A DNA stretch of 6,365 nt from Bacteroidota bacterium (lineage in GTDB: Bacteria > Bacteroidota > Bacteroidia > Bacteroidales > PUMT01): assembly GCA_003567115.1 (NCBI GenBank), contig PXAP01000241.1:1-6365 (forward strand), read 5' to 3'. Shown one piece after another: positions 1 through 6,185 of this stretch. The notes beneath the pieces were generated by a model, which ran no database searches, was not told where the DNA came from, and saw nothing but the letters and a program-made list of their open reading frames with translations. The number at the start of each line of letters is the position of its first letter. Position 1 is the stretch's first letter. The translations under genes were made by a program, and so were the position numbers.

Positions 1-14
1 AATTATTTGAACCA

Positions 15-33
15 TTATCCCCTGGTCGGATAA
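15..33 (-). terminator. Hairpin just downstream of gene A, possible weak terminator
   Basis: A perfect 6-bp stem (TTATCC / GGATAA) encloses a 7-nt loop, beginning about 25 nt after the gene A stop codon. On the minus strand it is followed by AT-rich sequence but not by a clear run of T. It may end or stabilise the gene A transcript. The stem is short enough to be chance. Confidence 0.25.
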
Positions 34-57
34 CTAATTGTATGAACGTAATCCTGA

Positions 58-1596
58 TCAAACAATCATTGAATACAATACCCCCATGACCCCAATTGAT
101 GCTAAAATATAAACAATCGTTACAGGCATCACGCCATCATTTTCCGCAGTTTTCCCAAATATACCGAAAACAAGGGGGTGCACAAGAAACGGCATGGCAA
201 AAACAAAAGCAATTAGAGCTGCCGCATGCTCGCCGAACATCCCTTCCTGTATTGCGGCAAATAAACCGAAATGAGAAATGGCAGAAGCATTTGCCATAAC
301 CGAATCATTAAGCTCCATTCCGCCAATATTCAGTATAAGCAAACCACCAAAAACTGCAACAAGCTGCCAGCCAAGAGAAAATATCATAAGTCCCCGTACT
401 TCCTGCTCCTCTACATTATTGGCATTCCGAAGAGTTCTAAGGGCGAGAAATGTTAATACGATACCGGCAGCAACGATTATCAGGGTGTATGGAATAAGAA
501 GCTTTCCTGCAGTGGCACTGGCAGCCAGGATGGAAAAAACAAAAATATGTCCGATGAAGGGTATATTTATCATAATAGGTGCTCTGAATTGTGCATCAGG
601 TCCCATATCACCGGCGGTGCAGGCACCGGTTAATCCGGAATGAGACAATGATCCGGCCATACCGGGGGCAAGGTTTCGCATATGATTGGCTTTACCCAGT
701 AATATCAATATTGCCAAGCCTCCGAACATCCAGAGTAATTGTCCGAAAAATCCAAATGACAGCACCGACGTCATTCCTGTCAGGGTAAAAGCATCGGCAA
801 TCCTTGAACCTCCCACCATAAAATTTGCGGCAAGTACAACAGGAATCCCTGCAAACAGCAAACAGCGGAATGTCGGGCCGAATTTCCAGTTTGAAAAAAT
901 CAATCCCGCTGTTACTGATAAGACCATTGCGAAAAATATTTCAGGCAATGCTACATAGGAACGTATCCAGCCGGCCAGATGCCAGGATAAAACCAGTACA
1001 CCAAGTATTAAGGCAGTTTCTATGATACCTTTTCTTATATAAACCGGTTTGTTGGTAATTTTTGCCCGGTAGTCTATCAGTATAATTGATCCCACCAGAC
1101 CGAGATATCCGAGTAAAGGATAAAAAGCATCAAGAGGTTCGTCATTATTATATCCTATAATTACCCTTTTCATGGATTCTATACCCACCAGTACAAAGAA
1201 AGAACGGATAAGAAACATAAACTGGGTAAACTTCGTACCAAGAAACATCTCATCTTCCGAAGGAATTACAATGTCGGTCTTATCAATTTTATGCTGTGTA
1301 AACAATTTCCTGATCTCCTGTCCGCCAACAAAAAATGAGGCCATCAATGCTGTGATTGTAACCCTGCTTGTAAAGCCGATAATGGGAAATTCATTCAATC
1401 CGGGCGTTCCCATTCCGGTGCTTACCATCACATATCCCATTATTAATCCAAAAACCACAATGATCAAAATGGGTGAGTAACGTGTGCCTGCCACAAACGT
1501 CCGGGAAACCAAAACCATTGAAATCACAAGCAAAAAAGTAAGCCAGTATTGATTCAGAATATGGGCATTAGCCATTTGATCAGTAAAAGATTCCAT
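58..1596 (-). CDS. Polytopic inner-membrane protein, probable transporter of unknown family (gene A)
   Basis: I do not recognise the family. The 512-residue protein has about 12-14 hydrophobic segments (roughly 17-31, 41-59, 70-92, 123-142, 159-175, 191-211, 216-238, 245-264, 271-301, 344-388, 403-427, 461-484 and 490-512) and no signal peptide. A polar, glycine-rich stretch at 303-343 contains His319, Asp330, MGPD (331-334) and Arg338; in a carrier it could be a re-entrant or substrate loop. The N-terminal third (Gly-rich second helix, then FFVGGQE at 88-94) loosely recalls cation/proton antiporters or GltS-type symporters, but this is only an impression. The start is supported by the paralogue at the right edge, which begins at the same Met and matches 39 of 42 residues. 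No Shine-Dalgarno is visible. The gene diverges from a lipoprotein gene 674 bp away, an arrangement repeated in inverted form on the right. Transport function is inferred from topology alone. Confidence 0.85.
   Translation of the reverse strand: MESFTDQMANAHILNQYWLTFLLVISMVLVSRTFVAGTRYSPILIIVVFGLIMGYVMVSTGMGTPGLNEFPIIGFTSRVTITALMASFFVGGQEIRKLFTQHKIDKTDIVIPSEDEMFLGTKFTQFMFLIRSFFVLVGIESMKRVIIGYNNDEPLDAFYPLLGYLGLVGSIILIDYRAKITNKPVYIRKGIIETALILGVLVLSWHLAGWIRSYVALPEIFFAMVLSVTAGLIFSNWKFGPTFRCLLFAGIPVVLAANFMVGGSRIADAFTLTGMTSVLSFGFFGQLLWMFGGLAILILLGKANHMRNLAPGMAGSLSHSGLTGACTAGDMGPDAQFRAPIMINIPFIGHIFVFSILAASATAGKLLIPYTLIIVAAGIVLTFLALRTLRNANNVEEQEVRGLMIFSLGWQLVAVFGGLLILNIGGMELNDSVMANASAISHFGLFAAIQEGMFGEHAAALIAFVFAMPFLVHPLVFGIFGKTAENDGVMPVTIVYILASIGVMGVLYSMIV
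1469..1596 (-). repeat. Left arm of the A/A' inverted repeat (paralogous coding DNA)
   Basis: The first 128 bases of gene A and the 128 bases of A' visible at 6238-6365 form an inverted repeat of about 85% identity, spaced by 4.6 kb. The true repeat probably continues through both genes, which the window cannot show. The sequences just upstream of the two start codons are only marginally alike (ACTATTCA against ACTATTTCAA), so similarity drops sharply at the start of the genes. Confidence 0.7.
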
Positions 1597-1624
1597 TGAA
1601 TAGTAAGAATTTTAGTGCAACATA

Positions 1625-1668
1625 AAAACCCGCATCTTATGGGCACGGGCATGTCCTGTCGGGGTTTT
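1625..1668 (-). promoter_or_regulatory. Hairpin with U-tract in the leader of gene A (possible attenuator or terminator)
   Basis: The arms AAAACCCG (1625-1632) and CGGGGTTTT (1660-1668) pair over 8 bp with one bulged G, around a loop of 27 nt. Read on the minus strand, the right arm ends in GGGTTTTT, about 28 nt before the gene A start codon, which is the form of an intrinsic terminator. If transcription of A starts further upstream, this would be a leader attenuator; if it starts downstream, it is only a shield against read-through. I cannot match it to a known riboswitch. Confidence 0.3.
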
Positions 1669-1775
1669 GCCCTAATACATTTGTCTGAAAAATTTGAGCT
1701 TAAAAAGAAAAGCACAAAACTAAAAAATTTAATTAAACCGGACTATTCAACACCAGGAAATGTGACTTTAACTCC

Positions 1776-1844
1776 GCTTTTTTTGACTTCACAAGCCTTG
1801 CATCCGAACATTCTGATTCAGACACTGACTTTATAGACACACTC
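1776..1844. mobile_element. Right-end remnant of the MITE-like element found at 5186-5354
   Basis: Positions 1776-1795 match 5248-5267 at 19 of 20 bases, and 1796-1838 match 5306-5348 at 41 of 43, in the same orientation. The 38 bp between these blocks in the other copy (5268-5305, holding its second hairpin) are absent here. The end reads, on the minus strand, GAGTGTGTCTATAAAGTC, which pairs well with the left end of the other copy (GAAGTGTGTCCATAATGTC), so this copy seems to keep the better terminal repeat. No left end or target duplication can be found. The element lies between genes A and B and carries no gene. Confidence 0.55.
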
Positions 1845-2270
1845 TAAATAATCATATTAATGCTATTAAAAGCATTGATGTTGACGTAAATAATGGGTAA
1901 TAAGTGATATGCGAATTTTGTCCGGTAAAAATGTTATAAAATGTATTTTAGCCTGATTAGTTCATAAGCTTTGAAATTATCTTAAGCCTTTGAATCTTGT
2001 GAACGGAAATTATTTAGCCATAAAGATACCAGGACGCAAATTTTCATTAAGATGCAAAAATTTATGAATTAATGAGGTTAGTTTTATCCCAAATTTTATT
2101 AAGTCCCGATTTTTTTTTATTTTAGCATAAAGTGGCAAGCGTTTTGCATTATTTAAAATACCGGATAGGATTGTAAATAATTGTTATAGCCGGCAGGCCT
2201 CCATGCACTGTACAACCAGGATAATATGCTCAAATACGAAAATTATTTTTTACTTAAATTATAAGATATC

Positions 2271-2705
2271 ATGAAAAATTTCAGTGACCGCCAAAAAAGC
2301 ATTTTTACAACAAAAATCACAACTCTGAGTGCATTTATGGTAGCAATCCTCCTTATCGTCTCTTGTGGTACAGGCACTGAGGAAAGGGCTCAGCAAGCAC
2401 AATTGGAAGAAGCAAAAGATAATGTAGTTAATAATCTCCATGCTTTGCATAATGACCTTGAAAATCGGGTAGAAATTCTGGATGAACACATAGAACGTGC
2501 CGATGATAATATAAAAGCACAACTCGAAGAGCTCCAGGATGAAATAAGGGAACAGCAAAAAGTGGTTGAAAACGAGATTGACAAAGTTGAAGAAGCTACC
2601 TATGATGAATGGAATGAAGTGGTTGACAATACCTCGGAAACAGTTAATCAGGTCCGTGAAAAAACGAACGAAATTGCAACTAAGGTGAGAGAACTGGTTG
2701 AATAA
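2271..2705 (+). CDS. Small coiled-coil lipoprotein (gene B)
   Basis: This 144-residue protein starts with a basic stretch and a hydrophobic segment (16-31) ending in IVSC, a plausible lipobox with the lipid-bearing cysteine at 32 and glycine at 33. The mature part is very acidic and predicted almost wholly helical, with heptad-like hydrophobic spacing over about 44-144, so an elongated coiled coil anchored to a membrane is likely. A conserved stretch runs from Trp114 (WNEVV, NT, ETVN, TNE). About 49 of 101 aligned mature residues are identical to the lipoprotein encoded at 5471-5914. I know no named family for it; a structural role, or an accessory role for the neighbouring membrane protein, is inference. 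The ATG is preceded by only a weak purine stretch (AAGATATC). The gene converges on the DUF4405 gene, with 28 bp between the two stop codons. Confidence 0.85.
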   Translation: MKNFSDRQKSIFTTKITTLSAFMVAILLIVSCGTGTEERAQQAQLEEAKDNVVNNLHALHNDLENRVEILDEHIERADDNIKAQLEELQDEIREQQKVVENEIDKVEEATYDEWNEVVDNTSETVNQVREKTNEIATKVRELVE

Positions 2706-2720
2706 TAAAAGCTGCAAACT

Positions 2721-2734
2721 ATCATCTGAATGAT
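2721..2734. terminator. Short hairpin between convergent genes B and DUF4405
   Basis: ATCAT-CTGA-ATGAT forms a 5-bp stem with a 4-nt loop in the 28-bp gap between the two convergent genes. On the plus strand it is followed by TAATTTTGTTTTT, which is T-rich enough to terminate transcription of gene B. The stem is weak and AT-rich, so the call is tentative. Confidence 0.3.
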
Positions 2735-3330
2735 TAATTTTGTTTTTCCCGAATTTCATGCACTGCTTTCCGGATATCTGCCATGCGAATATCATAGGTT
2801 CTTGACAGATAACCCAGTTGCTGACGGCCGGGAATGTAGGCAGGCAGATTTAAAGCTTCCAGAATATCAGCTGCAGGCACACCGGATTTTTCTTCCAACT
2901 CATTAAGGGTCATTGAACCACGAATGATAATATCATCGTAAATGTGAGAATAAAGTGTTGTGGAATTTTCACGCTCAGGCAATTGTTTGACTTGAGAAAA
3001 AACTGGTGATAATGCAATAACAAGTACCATTATCAAGCCAATAATTCCCATTCCGGCTCTTATTCCTGACCCTTCCTTGCGTTTGCCTTTCACCATGTTT
3101 ATTATCCATTTCCAGTGCTGTAACAAATGTAATGCCATCAAAGTAAAAAACGCCACTGATATCCAGAAATGAATCCCGCCCCATTCATGGCGGTCCAGAC
3201 CCCATATTGTCACTAAACGACCGGTTCCCGGCGGCAGAATATAACGCATCAGTACTCCGGTAGTCACCAGGAAAATAAACGCGGTAAATGATAAAGCATC
3301 TATCAGGAAATTCAGAATGGGCCGTTTCAT
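2734..3330 (-). CDS. DUF4405-type membrane protein with a C-terminal helical domain
   Basis: The 198-residue protein has three membrane segments (about 6-31, 54-72, 92-112). The opening MKRPILNFLIDALSF, the following GVLMRYILPPG, and HEWGGIHFW then LHLLQHW match the DUF4405 pattern, a small cytochrome b-like membrane family (family knowledge). His54 and His68 lie 14 residues apart on one helix and His72 follows, a spacing seen in bis-histidine heme proteins; heme binding here is inference. After a loop, residues 139-195 form a soluble helical domain (MTLNELEEKSGVP, ILEALNLP, LGYLSRTY) of a kind I recall fused to redox membrane proteins of anaerobes. The ATG at 3330 is preferred over an in-frame ATG at 3381, because it puts the first helix directly after the start as in relatives and because a TAnnTTTG box lies between them. 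It is 143 bp downstream of the BCCT gene on the same strand, so co-transcription is possible. Confidence 0.8.
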   Translation of the reverse strand: MKRPILNFLIDALSFTAFIFLVTTGVLMRYILPPGTGRLVTIWGLDRHEWGGIHFWISVAFFTLMALHLLQHWKWIINMVKGKRKEGSGIRAGMGIIGLIMVLVIALSPVFSQVKQLPERENSTTLYSHIYDDIIIRGSMTLNELEEKSGVPAADILEALNLPAYIPGRQQLGYLSRTYDIRMADIRKAVHEIREKQN

Positions 3331-3356
3331 AGTTGAAAAATTTTGATTATAATCCT

Positions 3357-3364
3357 CAAAATTA
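3357..3364 (-). promoter_or_regulatory. Possible -7 element for the DUF4405 gene
   Basis: On the minus strand this reads TAATTTTG, matching the Bacteroidota -7 consensus TAnnTTTG, 26 nt before the chosen start at 3330. No TTG or TTTG lies 17-23 nt further upstream, so the promoter is incomplete. The gene may instead be read through from the BCCT gene. Confidence 0.25.
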
Positions 3365-3473
3365 TTAAAACCATGATTCATCTAAAAGTTAAACCAGAGA
3401 TAATTGATATTAGCATTGAAGCCGTTACTGGAATTGGGATTATTATCTTTTTGGTCTTAAATAAAAAATCCGT

Positions 3474-5015
3474 CTATTTTTTCAATTCTTCACGTTTTGG
3501 AAGTCCGTCAACCTTAATATCCACACTTAAGGCTTTCAACAAACCATAGCAGGCGATAAGAAGAAATATTGCCATAGGTAAGGCAGGTGTAAGTGATGCA
3601 ACCCGCAAAGCTGTTAATCCACCGGCAACAAGCAAAGTAGCAGCCACCACACCTTCAGTTACGCACCAGAATATCCGATAAGCAGTTGGTGGGTTAGGAT
3701 TACCGCCGGATGTAACCATCACATCAACCAGTGATCCGGAATCTGATGAAGTGATAAAAAACACAACGATCAATACAGTGCCAAGTATGGATGTGATAAA
3801 AGTTAGCGGTAGCTGGTCAAGCAAGGCATAAAACGACAACACCTCGTCCTTCAGGGTAGGTTCGATAATTCCTCCTGCACCGAAATGCTCGATGAAAATA
3901 CTGGACCCACCCATTGCAGAAAACCAGAAAAACCCGATTAGGGTGGGAACCAGAAGCATTGCTGCTATCATTTCCCGTATGGTACGTCCTTTGGAAATAC
4001 GGGCAGCAAAAACACCCACGAAGGGGCACCAGGCAATCCACCAGCTCCAGTAAAAAATTGTCCAGTTAGCCTGCCAGTCTACCAGATAAGCCTGATCAAC
4101 TTTAAAACTGGTAAAAGCAAGATTTTGTATATAATATCCTACACTTGTAACAAATGTTTCAAAAATATAAATGGTGGGTCCTGTAATTATCACAAATAGC
4201 AAAATTATCCCCGCAAGGCCCATGTTAAATTGGCTTAAACGCTTTATTCCCACATGAAGACCTGTAACTACAGATATTGTGGCAATAGTAGTAATTACGG
4301 CTATTATAATTAATTGTATCGGTAAGCTTAATGAAATACCAGCGATTGCATTTAAACCAGCGTTGATCTGCATCCCACCCAGTCCAAGTGAAGTACCCAC
4401 CCCGAATAGTGTGCCCACAGTTGCAATAATGTCCACCACGTGACCTGTCCAGCCGTAAATACGTTCGCCGATAAGCGGGTAAAGCAGTGAACGCGGAGCC
4501 AGGGGCAGCTTGTGACGGAAATGAAAATAAGCCAGGGGAAGAGCGATTGATATATATATGGCCCACGGATGCAAACCCCAGTGAAAGAAACTGTAAAGCA
4601 TGGCTTCCCTGATAGCCTCATTGGTTTGAGGTTCAACTTCGGGATGTGATACATAATGTTGGATTGGCTCGGCAACGCCAAAAAATACCAATCCTATGCC
4701 AACACCGGCGGCCATTAGCATAGTGAACCAGGTGACACCTCCAAATTCCGGCCGGGCCTCTTCACCTCCAAGCCGTATATGTCCGTATTTACTAAAAGCA
4801 AGATAGATAACAAATATCAGAAATATGCTGGCCGAAAGAATATAAAACCATCCAAACTTATCTGTTATAAATCCCTGCAGATTTTCAAAAACCACTGAGG
4901 CATGAGTCGAAAATCCGGCACCATAAATTACAAATGCAAGAATCAGTCCGGCAGATCCTAAAAACACCGGTGGATTCATTGTTTTACGGAAATCCTGTAT
5001 AATTTTTTTAAGCAT
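3474..5015 (-). CDS. BCCT-family (betaine/carnitine/choline) transporter, probably Na+-coupled
   Basis: This 513-residue inner-membrane carrier is predicted to import betaine-type trimethylammonium solutes. It has the usual 12-helix layout: GVGIG at 104-108, FGVAEP at 112-117, and the family signature WTIFYWSWWIAW at 318-329. By alignment to BetP from memory, Trp146, Trp151, Tyr154 and Trp326 occupy the aromatic betaine box (BetP Trp189, Trp194, Tyr197, Trp374). Ala102, Phe419, Thr422 and Ser423 match the Na2 site (Ala147, Phe464, Thr467, Ser468), which argues for sodium coupling rather than CaiT-type exchange. The tail after the last helix is only about 20 residues, so BetP's long osmosensing C-terminus is missing. 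An in-frame TTG at 5039 would add eight residues, but it lies inside the -7 promoter box, so the ATG at 5015 is chosen. No Shine-Dalgarno is visible. The substrate among betaine, choline and carnitine is not settled. Confidence 0.93.
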   Translation of the reverse strand: MLKKIIQDFRKTMNPPVFLGSAGLILAFVIYGAGFSTHASVVFENLQGFITDKFGWFYILSASIFLIFVIYLAFSKYGHIRLGGEEARPEFGGVTWFTMLMAAGVGIGLVFFGVAEPIQHYVSHPEVEPQTNEAIREAMLYSFFHWGLHPWAIYISIALPLAYFHFRHKLPLAPRSLLYPLIGERIYGWTGHVVDIIATVGTLFGVGTSLGLGGMQINAGLNAIAGISLSLPIQLIIIAVITTIATISVVTGLHVGIKRLSQFNMGLAGIILLFVIITGPTIYIFETFVTSVGYYIQNLAFTSFKVDQAYLVDWQANWTIFYWSWWIAWCPFVGVFAARISKGRTIREMIAAMLLVPTLIGFFWFSAMGGSSIFIEHFGAGGIIEPTLKDEVLSFYALLDQLPLTFITSILGTVLIVVFFITSSDSGSLVDVMVTSGGNPNPPTAYRIFWCVTEGVVAATLLVAGGLTALRVASLTPALPMAIFLLIACYGLLKALSVDIKVDGLPKREELKK

Positions 5016-5036
5016 AAAATATATTGAATTTTCCGA

Positions 5037-5066
5037 CAAAGATAATAGATTGAAATTTCTATCAAA
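5037..5066 (-). promoter_or_regulatory. Bacteroidota-type promoter of the BCCT gene
   Basis: On the minus strand TTTG (5066-5063) and TATCTTTG (5044-5037) are separated by 18 nt, a full match to the TTTG / TAnnTTTG consensus. Transcription would begin near 5030, leaving a leader of about 15 nt before the ATG at 5015. This rules out the TTG at 5039 as the start codon. Confidence 0.65.
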
Positions 5067-5078
5067 TAAATATTTGAT
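5061..5078. promoter_or_regulatory. Perfect 18-bp palindrome over the -33 box, candidate operator
   Basis: ATCAAATA-AA-TATTTGAT is a perfect inverted repeat with 8-bp arms, and it covers the whole -33 element of the BCCT promoter. A dimeric regulator bound here would block RNA polymerase. The regulator is not encoded in this window. An AT-rich palindrome could arise by chance, but its position on the promoter makes it worth noting. Confidence 0.4.
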
Positions 5079-5185
5079 TATATGGGAGCATCCAACACTT
5101 ATTCACAGATTTTGCGGACAACACTATTCTTTATGAATAAAAACAGGTGACAAACTACATAATTTCTTAAGGGGAATCTTACTTA

Positions 5186-5354
5186 GAAGTGTGTCCATAA
5201 TGTCCGCCTGCTTAGTTACGCTAGTCAAAAAATGCTCATTTACCCCAGCTTTTTTTGACTTCGCAAGTTTACTACGTTAAAAAAGCGAAGCATTTTTAAC
5301 TGTGGCCTTGCATCCGAACATTATGATCCAGACACTGACTTTATAGACGGGCTC
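5186..5354. mobile_element. MITE-like non-autonomous element with 6-bp target duplication
   Basis: The 169-bp element starts GAAGTGTGTCCATAATGTC and ends, on the other strand, GAGCCCGTCTATAAAGTC, an imperfect terminal inverted repeat. It is flanked on both sides by TACTTA (5180-5185 and 5355-5360), a perfect target-site duplication. Inside are two hairpins: 5223-5260 (14-bp arms, 13 paired, 10-nt loop) and 5276-5300 (11-bp arms, 10 paired, GAA loop). It has no transposase and would need one acting from elsewhere. A partial copy, 95% identical over 63 aligned bases, lies at 1776-1844 in the same orientation. I cannot assign the parent insertion-sequence family. It sits after the B' stop codon and before the BCCT promoter. 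Confidence 0.6.
5223..5300. terminator. Two tandem hairpins inside the MITE-like element, possible terminator of B'
   Basis: The two stem-loops (5223-5260 and 5276-5300) are long, nearly perfect and contain A/T runs within the stems. They lie 170-250 nt downstream of the B' stop codon, so B' transcripts that read through would form them before reaching the BCCT promoter. They are not GC-rich and lack a classical trailing U-tract, so termination is only a possibility. Confidence 0.3.
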
Positions 5355-5470
5355 TACTTATTTATATGTCCGGATTATTCTTCAGATTTTTACTATAGGG
5401 GTCTGATTTAAATACGATATTTCTCTCGCAATGCTGTGTGGTAGTCTATTTTGCCTGATCTTATCTTATC

Positions 5471-5914
5471 TTATTGATTTATAAGATCCTGGACTTCCTG
5501 GGAGACTTCATTGGTTTCGGATTGGACTTCGTTTACTGTTTCTTGAGTATTTTCAACCACTTCGTTCCATGTTTCCAGATCAGCTTCATCAACTTTATCC
5601 AATTCTGTTTCAAGAGCTTCTATTTGCTCCTCCAATCGACTGCGTAACTCTTCCAGTTGCTCTTTCCTGGCACCATCTGACTCTTCTATGTGTTCTGAAA
5701 TGATCTCTATCCTTCCTTCAATTTCATTTATCATTCCATTAATATCCTGAGATACATTTCCTTTTATTTCTTCCAGCTGTTGCTGTCTTGCAGAATCCTG
5801 ATCAGTACGACCGCCGCATGAACCAACAAACAAAATGGATAGAGCAAATAAAATCAGAACCGTAATGCCTGATAATTGAAATCTTTTGGTTTCACTTTTA
5901 ATATTAATACTCAT
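5471..5914 (-). CDS. Small coiled-coil lipoprotein, paralogue of gene B (gene B')
   Basis: The 147-residue protein has a basic N-terminus, a hydrophobic segment (about 14-32) and the lipobox VGSC with cysteine 33 followed by two glycines. The mature part is highly charged, helical and coiled-coil-like from about 44 to the end, rich in Glu and Gln. The most conserved part matches gene B at Trp116 (WNEVV, NT, ETVN, TNE); overall about half of the mature residues are identical. A longer frame starts at 5980, but its first 22 residues would be translated from promoter DNA. The ATG at 5914 has the only clear ribosome binding site in the window (AAGGAAATC before ATG) and sits about 30 nt after the predicted transcription start. 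The function is unknown. It is divergent from A', the same arrangement as B with A. Confidence 0.87.
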   Translation of the reverse strand: MSINIKSETKRFQLSGITVLILFALSILFVGSCGGRTDQDSARQQQLEEIKGNVSQDINGMINEIEGRIEIISEHIEESDGARKEQLEELRSRLEEQIEALETELDKVDEADLETWNEVVENTQETVNEVQSETNEVSQEVQDLINQ

Positions 5915-5950
5915 GATTTCCTTATTTAATGTGAAATTAATAATATACCC

Positions 5951-5983
5951 CAAAGATAAGAAATGCCCGGGATTTTGCAAAAA
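5951..5983 (-). promoter_or_regulatory. Bacteroidota-type promoter of gene B'
   Basis: On the minus strand TTTTTG (5983-5978) and TATCTTTG (5958-5951) are separated by 19 nt. The -7 box is identical to that of the BCCT promoter. Transcription would start near 5945, giving a leader of about 30 nt that carries the ribosome binding site AAGGA. It supports the start at 5914 over the upstream ATG at 5980. Confidence 0.65.
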
Positions 5984-6185
5984 CGATTATTTGATAATTG
6001 AAGTTTTGAAAAACAGATGCAATAAGGCTGCTCTTGCCGGCTATTTTTATAACGAAAGTCTATTCAATATATTATTTATCCAAAATCCTGGTATATGGTT
6101 TTCAGCAGAGCTGCTTGATCGATCCAATATTTCAATATTTCATACTCTTTGATATTTATCATTCATCAAAACTCTGAAAAAAAGT

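Larger units (their letters stand above)
1597..2270. other. 674-bp noncoding region between divergent genes A and B
   Basis: No credible gene is present; the longest plus-strand frame (1615-1836) has no ribosome binding site and runs into a mobile-element end. From left to right it holds a hairpin near gene A (1625-1668), the right end of a MITE-like element (1776-1844), and AT-rich DNA. At 2019-2060 there is a stretch built on CATAAAGATACCAGGACGCA, which resembles the degenerate dispersed intergenic repeats common in such genomes; that resemblance is from memory and weak. The equivalent gap between B' and A' is only 323 bp, so insertions have probably enlarged this one. A 10-bp word, ATAGCCGGCA (2186-2195), also occurs upstream of B' in the same orientation relative to the gene, but at a different distance. 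Confidence 0.6.
5016..5470. other. 455-bp noncoding region between the BCCT gene and gene B'
   Basis: The region contains the BCCT promoter and palindrome next to the BCCT gene, then about 100 bp of AT-rich DNA with nothing recognised, then the 169-bp MITE-like element. The last 110 bp before the B' stop codon include three successive TTATC/TTATT units (5461-5475) that overlap the stop. No open frame of interest and no RNA gene is seen. Confidence 0.6.

Noticed and set aside
1715..1722. TAGTTTTG on the minus strand as the -7 box of gene A
   Set aside because: The nearest upstream TTG is 25 nt away, outside the usual spacing, so no promoter is called for gene A.
1615..1836. Plus-strand open frame of 73 codons in the A-B gap
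   Set aside because: It has no ribosome binding site, overlaps a hairpin and the mobile-element remnant, and has no recognisable protein character.
2186..2195. Shared word ATAGCCGGCA upstream of B and B' (6035-6044 on the minus strand) as a common operator
   Set aside because: One 10-bp match between two gaps of this size is not far from chance, and the distances to the start codons differ (85 and 130 bases).
2259..2795. Long minus-strand frame antisense to gene B (178 codons)
   Set aside because: It is the shadow of the coiled-coil lipoprotein; its Phe/Cys-rich composition mirrors the Glu/Lys codons of the true gene.
5013..5039. TTG at 5039 as start of the BCCT gene
   Set aside because: The TTG is the end of the -7 promoter box TATCTTTG, so it would not be transcribed; the ATG at 5015 is used.
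5461..5475. Three TTATC/TTATT units at the 3' end of B' as a slipping repeat
   Set aside because: Only three short imperfect units at the stop codon; unlikely to vary or to matter.
5915..5980. ATG at 5980 as start of gene B'
   Set aside because: The extra 22 residues would come from promoter DNA, and they spoil the signal peptide; the ATG at 5914 has a ribosome binding site.
5886..6152. Plus-strand open frame of 88 codons overlapping the start of B'
   Set aside because: It lies antisense to the B' start and promoter, lacks a ribosome binding site and looks like chance translation of AT-rich DNA.
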